From RBG-16-66-20 sp039931635 (GTDB lineage: Bacteria; Pseudomonadota; Gammaproteobacteria; Burkholderiales; SG8-39), in the NCBI GenBank assembly GCA_039931635.1, contig JBDTRO010000163.1, positions 1-20,111 of the forward strand: a stretch of 20,111 bases of DNA. The letters are read 5' to 3'. Every line of letters begins with the position of its first letter. Within the stretch, counting starts at the first letter, position 1. Of this stretch, positions 14,341 to 20,111 are shown piece by piece. The notes under the pieces were generated by a model. It saw only the letters and a list, made by a program, of their open reading frames with translations. It searched no databases and had not been told where the DNA came from. Position numbers and translations under genes: made by a program.

Positions 14341-15161
14341 CAGCAGCGCTCGTAGCGCTCCTTGCAGATCCGAAGCACCTCGTCCGGATCGCGCTGCCAC
14401 CAGTCGCGCTCGGAGAAAATCTCGACTTCTTGGAAGCCCGAATATCCGGCGACTTCAACCCAGTTTCTTATTTTTCCCAAATCAATAATTCCGTCGCCCA
14501 TCATTCCGCGGTCGTACGCCAGGTCGCGTGTGGGCACCAGCCAGTCGCAGATGTGATAACCGAAGATGCGCTTGCTGCCCGCCCTGCGGATCTGCTGTTC
14601 GAGTTTCGGATCCCACCAGACGTGGTAGACGTCGACCGCAACGCCGATCCCGTCGCCCAGCGCATCGCAGATGTCGAGCGCCTGTTCCAGCGTGTTGACG
14701 CAGGCGCGGTCCGCGGCCTGCATCGGATGCAGCGGTTCGATGGCGAGCGGAATTCCCGCCTTGCGCGCTTCCGGAAGAATGATCGAAATGGATTCCGTCA
14801 CCCGCGCGCGCGCTCTGCCAATGTCCCTCGATTTCTCGGGCAGGCCACCAACGACCAGAACCAGGCATTGCGCGCCGAGGGTATGGGCTTCCTCTATGGC
14901 GCGCCGGTTATCGTCGAGCCAGTCCTTGGCAGCAAAGAAACCGCCGCGGCAGAGGCCGGTCACCGTGAGGCCGTTGGCCTTGATCGCCTTGGCCGCCGCC
15001 TTCACCCCCATCTCCGCGAGCTTGTCGCGCCAGGGCGCGATGCCGCGGATGCCGTGGCGCGCGCAACCTTCGATCGCCTGCGCGAGCGACCACTGCGCCT
15101 TGACCGTGGCGGTGTTAAGCGACAGCTTCTCCGGGTCCGGCGCGTCAGTTGCGTTAGGCAC
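14337..15161 (-). CDS. Sugar phosphate isomerase/epimerase family TIM barrel
   Basis: 274 residues, GTG start at 15161 supported by GGAG (15169-15172) 7 nt upstream; it overlaps the end of the enolase-superfamily gene by 8 bp. AP-endonuclease-2/xylose-isomerase-like barrel (IolE/IolI/hydroxypyruvate-isomerase clan). Expected metal ligands are visible: Glu142 in AIEPLHP, Asp177 in VAVDVYHVWWD with His180, His203 in GYHICDW and Glu247 in EVEIF. Members isomerise, epimerise or dehydrate sugars, inosose or hydroxypyruvate-like compounds with a divalent metal. Last gene of operon B, after an enolase-superfamily sugar-acid enzyme, so it should act on a sugar-acid intermediate. The exact reaction is not recognisable. 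Confidence 0.88.
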   Translation of the reverse strand: MPNATDAPDPEKLSLNTATVKAQWSLAQAIEGCARHGIRGIAPWRDKLAEMGVKAAAKAIKANGLTVTGLCRGGFFAAKDWLDDNRRAIEEAHTLGAQCLVLVVGGLPEKSRDIGRARARVTESISIILPEARKAGIPLAIEPLHPMQAADRACVNTLEQALDICDALGDGIGVAVDVYHVWWDPKLEQQIRRAGSKRIFGYHICDWLVPTRDLAYDRGMMGDGIIDLGKIRNWVEVAGYSGFQEVEIFSERDWWQRDPDEVLRICKERYERCC

Positions 15162-16299
15162 GGTAGCGCTCCAGCGCGCCTCGATCGACCTCGATGCCCA
15201 GCCCCGGCGCCGCGGGCAACTCGAGCCAGCCGCCGCGCTGGCGCAGCGGGCGGTCTACCAGATGCTCGCGGAACGGGTGCGACGAGCAGTCGTACTCGAA
15301 GACCGGCTCCTCGGCATGCAGCGAAGGGTTGGCAAGCGGCAGCGCGCAGGCAAGATGGAGCGAGGCTGCCTGTCCGACCGAGGAACCCCAGACGTGCGGG
15401 TTGACCTGCACGCCGTGCGCGAGGGCGAGCGCGGCGATGTGGCGACAGGCGGTCAGGCCGCCGGCGGCGCAGACGTCGGGCTGTGCAATGTCCACGGCGC
15501 GCGCATCGAACAGGCTGCGGAATCCGAACACCGTGAACTCATTCTCGCCGCCCGCGATCGGCACGTCGAGCTTCGCGCGCAGTTCGCGGTAGCCGGCGAG
15601 GTCCTCGGCCGCGACCGGTTCCTCGTACCACCGCAGGTCGAATGGCGCAAGGGCGCGCCCAAGGCGCGCCGCCTCTGCGACCCCATAGGCATGATTGGTA
15701 TCGATCATCAGGCGCACGCCCTTGCCTACGATGGCGCGCGCTACCGCCTGCATCACCGCCAAATCATCCGCGACGCCGAATCCGAGCTTTATCTTCAGCA
15801 GCCGGAAGCCTTCCCCGGCGCGCTGCGCCGCCTCCTCCGCCAGCCGCGCGGCCTCGCCTTGGCCGGCGATCCGGTAGAAGCCGGTCGCGTAGACCTGTAC
15901 GCGTGCACGATGCGCGCCCCCCAGCAATCGCCACACAGGCTGGCCGAGGGATTTCCCGGCGATGTCCCAGAGCGCGATGTCCACGCCGCTGATCGCCGCG
16001 ATCAGCGCGCCTTTCATGCCGTAGTCGCGTGTGTGCATATACATCCGGTGCCACAGCGGCTCGATCTGAAGGGGGTCGGCGCCCACGAGCAGTGGCGCCA
16101 GCGCCGACTCGACCGCCGCGGCCGCGATCTGCGGCGGCTGCAGGCCCTGGCACAGCGCCTCGCCCCAGCCGGTGAGGTCCGTGTCCGTCTGGACTTCCAC
16201 GATACAGGCCCCGCGCCGCCTCACCCAGCCCTGCGAGAACGCAAAGGGTGTCTCGAGCTCGCTCGACAGGCTATGCGCCCTGATCGAGGCGATCTTCAT
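15154..16299 (-). CDS. Enolase superfamily enzyme, mandelate racemase subgroup (sugar-acid dehydratase-like)
   Basis: 381 residues, ATG one base after the dctM stop (TGAGATG). Mandelate racemase/muconate lactonising fold: N-terminal capping domain (1-125) and TIM barrel. Seen: KIK (169-171) on strand 2, metal ligands Asp200 (IDTN), Glu226 (YEEP) and Glu252 (AGGEN), Asp275 (AQPD) and His302 (VNPHVWGS). The Lys plus the His-Asp dyad place it in the mandelate racemase subgroup, where most members dehydrate aldonates or aldarates by removing the proton next to the carboxylate; galactarolactone cycloisomerase is also in this superfamily. Its neighbours (TRAP transporter, sugar isomerase, DUF993-like gene) favour sugar-acid dehydration to a 2-keto-3-deoxy acid. 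The particular stereoisomer cannot be read here. Confidence 0.9.
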   Translation of the reverse strand: MKIASIRAHSLSSELETPFAFSQGWVRRRGACIVEVQTDTDLTGWGEALCQGLQPPQIAAAAVESALAPLLVGADPLQIEPLWHRMYMHTRDYGMKGALIAAISGVDIALWDIAGKSLGQPVWRLLGGAHRARVQVYATGFYRIAGQGEAARLAEEAAQRAGEGFRLLKIKLGFGVADDLAVMQAVARAIVGKGVRLMIDTNHAYGVAEAARLGRALAPFDLRWYEEPVAAEDLAGYRELRAKLDVPIAGGENEFTVFGFRSLFDARAVDIAQPDVCAAGGLTACRHIAALALAHGVQVNPHVWGSSVGQAASLHLACALPLANPSLHAEEPVFEYDCSSHPFREHLVDRPLRQRGGWLELPAAPGLGIEVDRGALERYRA

Positions 16300-16300
16300 C

Positions 16301-17620
16301 TCATTTCAGCATTTCGGGCACGAACAGCCGCGGCAGGATCAGCGGGATTTCCGGCCAGACGATGATCGCCGCCAGCATCAGCAGCATCGGCACCAGCATG
16401 ATCAGTGTGTCCTTGAGCGCGAACCTGAGTGGCACCTTCGCCACGTGGCAGGCGATCATCAGGCACAAGCCGTAGGGCGGCGTCACAAGCCCGAAGGCGA
16501 GCGAGACGATGCCAACGATGGCGAAGTGGATCGGGTGCATGCCCACCGAGGCTGCCAGCGGCTGCAGGATCGTGCCTACGATGATGATCGCCGGGATGGC
16601 GTCGAGGAAGCAGCCCACCACCAGGAAGCAGAAGGCAATGAAGAAGCCGACGCCCGTGATGCCTAGCCCCCAGGAGGTCACATTTTCCAGCAGCGCCTTG
16701 GGAATCTGGTAGTACGCAAGCAGCCAGCCGAAGGCGGACGCGGTGCCTACGCAGAACAATGCGATCGCCGACAGCTTCCCCGTTTCCGAAAGCGCGTGAT
16801 AAAGGTTTTTCAGGTCCATCTCGCGGTAGATGAAAATGGACAGCGCGCCAGCGTAGAGCACAGCGATGGCCGCGGACTCGGTCGCGGTGAACCAGCCCAG
16901 CAGAATGCCGCCGACGATGATGAACGGCGTGACCAGCGCCGGTATCGACTGCCAGGCCGAGACGAAGAACTCCTTCAGCGTCGCGCGAGGATAAACAGGG
17001 TAGTTGTAGATCTTCGAGTAGACGTGCACCGTCACCATTTGCGCCAGCGCGATCAGCAGGCCCGGCAGGATGCCGGCGAGGTACATCGCGCCGATGGAAG
17101 TCGAGATCACGCCGCCCCAGACGATCATCAGGATCGAGGGCGGAATGATCACCGCCAGCACCGCCGACACCGCGGTGATCGCGATCGAGAACGACAGGCC
17201 GTAGCCTTCCTTGACCTGGGCCTCGATGAAGATCTTCGACTGGCTGGCGGCGTCCGCCGTGGAGGATCCGGAAATGCCCGCGAAGAACACCGACAGCAGC
17301 ACGTTGATCTGCGCCAACGCGCCGGGGAAATGCCCCACCATGGTCCGCGACAGGTGCACCAGGCGGTCAGTGATGCCGCCGATGCCCATCAGGTTGGCGG
17401 TGAGCAGGAAGAACGGCACCGCGAGCAGGATGAAGGAGTTGTAGGCCTTGAAGGTCTCGTTGAACAGCATCATCGGCGACAGGCGCGGCTCGATGAGCAG
17501 GATCGGCAGGCAGGCGAGGCCAAGCGCGAACGCCACCGGCACCCGCGCGACCAGCAGCACGAAGAGAGCGCCGAACAGCGCCAGGGCCGCCATCCCCGGC
17601 GTGAGCGCGGCCGCGCTCAC
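16301..17620 (-). CDS. dctM: TRAP transporter large permease (DctM family), system 2
   Basis: 439 residues from the GTG at 17620, chosen for the 4-base GTGA overlap with dctQ; the next ATG, at 17593, is the alternative. A longer reading runs back through dctQ and is rejected. About 12 membrane segments. Seen: VPFFLLTANLMGIGGITDRLV, SGSSTADAASQSKIFI (first re-entrant hairpin, with Gln where system 1 has Ile), IIPPSILMIVWG, ATESAAIAVLYAG and LAFGLVTPPYGLCLMIACHVAKV near the end. Ion-coupled transport subunit in the inner membrane, partner of the dctQ and dctP genes just upstream. Clearly diverged from system 1, so a recent local duplication is unlikely. Confidence 0.93.
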   Translation of the reverse strand: MSAAALTPGMAALALFGALFVLLVARVPVAFALGLACLPILLIEPRLSPMMLFNETFKAYNSFILLAVPFFLLTANLMGIGGITDRLVHLSRTMVGHFPGALAQINVLLSVFFAGISGSSTADAASQSKIFIEAQVKEGYGLSFSIAITAVSAVLAVIIPPSILMIVWGGVISTSIGAMYLAGILPGLLIALAQMVTVHVYSKIYNYPVYPRATLKEFFVSAWQSIPALVTPFIIVGGILLGWFTATESAAIAVLYAGALSIFIYREMDLKNLYHALSETGKLSAIALFCVGTASAFGWLLAYYQIPKALLENVTSWGLGITGVGFFIAFCFLVVGCFLDAIPAIIIVGTILQPLAASVGMHPIHFAIVGIVSLAFGLVTPPYGLCLMIACHVAKVPLRFALKDTLIMLVPMLLMLAAIIVWPEIPLILPRLFVPEMLK

Positions 17621-18099
17621 GCGGTGGTCTTGCCGGCAAAGATGCGGAAATTCTCTACGAACGATTCGCCGAGGAACAGCACCCAGGTCGCCCCCGCAAC
17701 GGGCCACGCCAAGAATATGAAGGGCATCGGCAATTCGGCGAGCTCGGAGTGCTGGTTCCAGCCGAAACGCACGAACTCGATGCCCCACCAGACGAATACC
17801 AGCGCGAACACCAGCACGAACAGATTGGAGACGATGCGCAGCAGCGCACCCGCTCTGGGCTTCAACTCAGGCCAGACGTCCACCTCGAAATGGGAGCGCT
17901 CGCGCACGCCGATCATCGCCCCGAGCATCACCATCCAGATGAACATGAAGCGGCTGAGTTCCTCGGTCCAGATCCACGACGGGATCAGCGCCGTGTAGCG
18001 CGAGATGATCTGCAGCGTGACCGGGACGATCAGAACCGCAATCGTCCCCACCATCAGCCACGTAAGCAGCCGATGGTAGAGATCGATCAACCGCTTCAC
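17617..18099 (-). CDS. dctQ: TRAP transporter small permease (DctQ family), system 2
   Basis: 160 residues, GTG start 8 bp after the dctP stop; no clear SD, so initiation probably depends on coupling. Four membrane segments: about 12-32, 46-64, 86-108 and 122-143, with the family-typical TEELSRFMFIWMVMLGA (45-61) and RERSHFEVDVW (66-76). Inner-membrane partner of the large permease. Unlike system 1, there is no intercistronic stem-loop between dctP and dctQ. Confidence 0.9.
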   Translation of the reverse strand: MKRLIDLYHRLLTWLMVGTIAVLIVPVTLQIISRYTALIPSWIWTEELSRFMFIWMVMLGAMIGVRERSHFEVDVWPELKPRAGALLRIVSNLFVLVFALVFVWWGIEFVRFGWNQHSELAELPMPFIFLAWPVAGATWVLFLGESFVENFRIFAGKTTA

Positions 18100-18107
18100 G
18101 AGGCGTT

Positions 18108-19100
18108 TTACTTTATGGCGTTGATCTTCGCCAGGATCGCGTCAGCGTCAATTTCCTTGGCGTAGGCCGCCATCACCGGATCCACTAGCGCCTTCAACTG
18201 CGCCCGGTCAACGAAGGGCACGCGCTTCAACTTGCCGGCCTTTTCCATGGCGACCAGCTTTTGCTCGTCCTCGCTCGACTCGACCTGTCGGCCGTAGGCG
18301 CCCGCCTCCTTGCCCGCCTTGAGCACTGCCGCCTGCAGCGCGGCGTCCAGCTTCTTGAAGGTCTTCGCCGAGAAACACAGCGGACGAATCGTGATCGCGT
18401 GCTGGGTCATCGAGAGATGCGGCGCAACTTCGAAAAACTTCATCTGCTCGACGCCGGCGGCCTCGTTTTCGCCTGCCGCGATGACGCCGTTCTGGATCGC
18501 GTTGTAAACCTCGTTGTAGGCGATCACGGTCGGCGCCATGCCGGCGGCCGCGAAAGTGCGGCTCCAGATGGGCGCGCCCTGCACCCGCACTTTGAGGCCC
18601 TTCAGCTCGGCCATGTTGCGCACCGGCTTGTTGACGAAGATGTTGCGCGTGCCACCGCCGGCGTAGCCGATCAGCATTACTTCGGCTTTCTGGTTGATTT
18701 CGTCGGCCACCGGCTTAAGGACGTCGGCGTCGAGCACCTTGTTCCAGTGGTCGAGGTCGCGGAACAGGAACGGCGCGTCGATGAACGGTGCCGCCTTGGA
18801 AAACGTGGACATGTGCGCAGGCGACACGATCGCGTAGTCCACCGCTTTGCCCTGGTTCATATAGGCGAAGTAGTCCTTCTCCAGGCCGAGTTCACTGTTC
18901 TTGTGCAGGACGAACGAAACGGGCTTGCCGTAGTACTTCTTCACCAGTTCCTCGAAACGCGTCAACGCCTTAGTGAATGCGTGCTCGTCGCTGAATTGCG
19001 ACGCGCCATGCAGCGTGATGGTCTGTGCCGAAACGGGCAGCGCAAACGTTGCGGCGACTGCGCCGGCCGCAAGGGTGCTTACGAAAGTTCTGCGTTTCAT
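18108..19100 (-). CDS. dctP: TRAP transporter substrate-binding protein (DctP family), system 2
   Basis: 330 residues from the ATG at 19100, which has a strong SD (GGAGAGGA, 19105-19112) and overlaps the dioxygenase stop by 4 bases. Signal peptide: MKRR, hydrophobic 7-22, likely cut after VSA (residue 25). Seen: GGGTRNIFVNKPV (148-160), LKGLKVRVQGAPIW with Arg172 for the ligand carboxylate, YNEVYNAIQNGVIAAGENE (195-213). It shares the fold but little detailed sequence with the system 1 binding protein (for example ENEAAG against ENNEP in the hinge). Periplasmic receptor for an organic acid; the neighbouring enolase-superfamily and isomerase genes suggest a sugar acid (inference). Confidence 0.92.
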   Translation of the reverse strand: MKRRTFVSTLAAGAVAATFALPVSAQTITLHGASQFSDEHAFTKALTRFEELVKKYYGKPVSFVLHKNSELGLEKDYFAYMNQGKAVDYAIVSPAHMSTFSKAAPFIDAPFLFRDLDHWNKVLDADVLKPVADEINQKAEVMLIGYAGGGTRNIFVNKPVRNMAELKGLKVRVQGAPIWSRTFAAAGMAPTVIAYNEVYNAIQNGVIAAGENEAAGVEQMKFFEVAPHLSMTQHAITIRPLCFSAKTFKKLDAALQAAVLKAGKEAGAYGRQVESSEDEQKLVAMEKAGKLKRVPFVDRAQLKALVDPVMAAYAKEIDADAILAKINAIK

Positions 19101-19939
19101 GATTTCCTCTCCTCTTTGACGGTAATGCGCCACAGGGTGCGCGGATCTTCTGGATTTGTCAGCGTCGCCGAGTGAAGCAGCGAGGCATTGTCCCAGATAA
19201 CGACGTCGCCGACGCCGTATTTCAGGCGCAGCTGGTATTTTTCCTGCGTTGCGTGTGCCTTGAGCTGATCGAGCAGCGCCACGGCTTCTGGATCCGGCAT
19301 GCCCTCGACGCGGAACGAGCTTCCCGACACCGAGTACAGCGCGGTACGGCCGGTAACCGGATGGGCACGCGCTATGCGATGCCTCACCCACGGCACTTTC
19401 CTCTCCTGATCTTCAGTCAGAACCGAGGCGACCGTGCGCGAGGCCCGGTCCAGGTCATCGCGATTTCCGTAATGGTGCAATGCCACAAGCGGGTCTACTT
19501 TTTCCTTCATGCCGGCCGGCAGTTCGTCGTAAGCGGCATATTGATTGGCGAACAGCGTGTCGCCGCCCTCCTTCGGCACCTGGATCGAATAGAGCATGGT
19601 CGCGCGCGCCGGGACGTCAAGATATGAATAGTCCGTATGGAAATAAGTGCCGGCGTCGGCAAGCCCGGTCGGTTTGCCGTCCTTCACCACGTTCGAAAGA
19701 ATCAGGATGTCGGCGTACTCCGGATGATGGAACTGGTCGATCACATGCGGCTCTGGCAGGCCGATGCGGCGGGCGAACTGGAGAAACTGGGTAGGCGACA
19801 GCTTCTGGCCGCGCGCCACCAGCACCTGGTGCTGATAGAAGGTGTCCCTCATTTTCTCGAATCCCGCCTGATCGAGCGACGACAGGTCCACCCCGCGCAC
19901 TTCGATGCCGAACCCTGCGCTGAGCTTATTGAATTCCAT
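19097..19939 (-). CDS. TauD/TfdA-family 2-oxoglutarate/Fe(II) dioxygenase
   Basis: 280 residues, ATG lying 14 bp inside the end of the upstream gene; no clear SD, so coupling is likely. Double-stranded beta-helix dioxygenase that hydroxylates a substrate while decarboxylating 2-oxoglutarate. Seen: facial triad His101 and Asp103 (FHTDYSY) and His256 (NASLLHSA), Arg267 and Arg271 (PRTLWR), one of which should bind 2-oxoglutarate, an N-terminal GFGIEVRGVDL typical of TauD/TfdA, and Thr128 in GGDTLFAN, a usual 2-oxoglutarate contact. Length is normal. Family substrates include taurine, alkyl sulfates and aryloxyalkanoates, but its setting beside a TRAP transporter and sugar-acid enzymes points to another acid. 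Cytoplasmic. Confidence 0.92.
   Translation of the reverse strand: MEFNKLSAGFGIEVRGVDLSSLDQAGFEKMRDTFYQHQVLVARGQKLSPTQFLQFARRIGLPEPHVIDQFHHPEYADILILSNVVKDGKPTGLADAGTYFHTDYSYLDVPARATMLYSIQVPKEGGDTLFANQYAAYDELPAGMKEKVDPLVALHHYGNRDDLDRASRTVASVLTEDQERKVPWVRHRIARAHPVTGRTALYSVSGSSFRVEGMPDPEAVALLDQLKAHATQEKYQLRLKYGVGDVVIWDNASLLHSATLTNPEDPRTLWRITVKEERKS
19105..19112 (-). promoter_or_regulatory. Ribosome binding site of second dctP, inside the dioxygenase 3' end
   Basis: GGAGAGGA on the minus strand ends 4 nt before the dctP ATG. It is made by the Glu-Glu-Arg codons (GAG GAG AGG) of the dioxygenase tail, so the same bases code protein and recruit ribosomes. Confidence 0.65.
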
Positions 19940-20111
19940 GCAGGGCGAGCAGCTGCTTCATCCGCTTGCAGGCAAGCGCGGGATCGGAAAGCAGCCCCGC
20001 GGCGTCGGCGAGACGGAAGAGCTCGGCGAAATGCAGCAGGTTGCGCGCGCTTTGCTGGCCGCCGACCATCACGAAATGCTCCTGGTGGCCGTTCAGCCAG
20101 GCCATGAACAC
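19926..20111 (-). CDS. Probable DUF993 / dihydrodipicolinate-synthase-like protein, C-terminal end
   Basis: Only the last 61 residues are inside the window; the gene continues past the right edge. The visible part, with AWLNGHQEHFVMVGGQQSAR (4-23), AELFRLADAAGLL and a final LLALHGIQ, looks like the C-terminus of DUF993-type proteins (often labelled dihydrodipicolinate synthase family), recalled from memory rather than searched. That family is thought to be an aldolase-like TIM barrel; its reaction is not established. Its stop lies 14 bp inside the dioxygenase gene, so it belongs to operon B. If the call is right, it could cleave or dehydrate a keto-deoxy sugar acid made by the enolase-superfamily enzyme (inference). 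Confidence 0.5.
   Translation of the reverse strand: MFMAWLNGHQEHFVMVGGQQSARNLLHFAELFRLADAAGLLSDPALACKRMKQLLALHGIQ

Noticed and set aside
14671..16365. Long plus-strand open frame (564 codons) opposite the isomerase and enolase-superfamily genes
   Set aside because: Arg/Ala-rich without motifs; the minus-strand genes show full active-site sets.
16796..17998. 400-codon plus-strand open frame opposite the second dctQM
   Set aside because: His/Arg/Asp/Gln-rich composition, typical of the complement of a membrane-protein gene.

Overview
The window is about 20.1 kb of GC-rich bacterial DNA (roughly 64% by eye) with very dense gene packing. There are no stretches over 110 bp without a gene, and no tRNA, rRNA, insertion sequence or CRISPR was seen. 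The gene content (two complete TRAP transporters, FCD-type GntR and MarR regulators, EmrAB-type efflux, a second-type EF-G) and protein style suggest a betaproteobacterium, most likely Burkholderiales. That placement is inference from family resemblance; genus cannot be given.

Layout. (1) 3-851 (+): 3' end of an EF-G-type GTPase gene, cut by the window edge. (2) 848-5027 (-): operon A, read right to left: GntR/FCD regulator, D-2-hydroxyacid dehydrogenase, alpha/beta hydrolase, uronate-dehydrogenase-like NAD enzyme, COG3618 amidohydrolase (lactonase type). Most junctions are 4-base stop/start overlaps. (3) 5101-8935 (+), divergent from operon A across 73 bp: TRAP transporter dctP-dctQ-dctM followed by an SMP-30/gluconolactonase-like gene. 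The 73-bp divergent region carries a good sigma70-type promoter with an inverted repeat over its start point, a likely GntR operator. (4) 8937-9986 (-): zinc-type alcohol dehydrogenase. (5) 10096-14340 (+): MarR regulator, EmrA-like membrane fusion protein, EmrB-like 14-TM MFS exporter, and an Old Yellow Enzyme of the YqjM class. The marR promoter contains a 27-bp near-perfect palindrome, and the mRNA is predicted to be leaderless or nearly so. (6) 14337-20111 (-): operon B, right to left: 3' end of a probable DUF993/dihydrodipicolinate-synthase-like gene, TauD/TfdA dioxygenase, a second TRAP transporter dctP-dctQ-dctM, an enolase-superfamily (mandelate racemase subgroup) enzyme, and a sugar-phosphate-isomerase/epimerase TIM barrel.

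How the genes may work together (inference). Operon A plus the first TRAP system looks like an uptake and oxidation route for a uronic acid or related sugar acid: import by DctPQM, oxidation of a cyclic uronate to an aldarolactone by the Udh-like enzyme, and lactone opening by the SMP-30 and/or amidohydrolase proteins, under control of the GntR regulator. Operon B is a second, separate sugar-acid-type catabolic unit: TRAP import, dehydration by the enolase-superfamily enzyme, and TIM-barrel isomerase/aldolase-like steps, with a 2-oxoglutarate-dependent dioxygenase of unknown substrate. The middle module (MarR-EmrA-EmrB-OYE) looks like a repressor-controlled detoxification and efflux unit for hydrophobic or electrophilic compounds. 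Substrates of all three modules are unproven from sequence.
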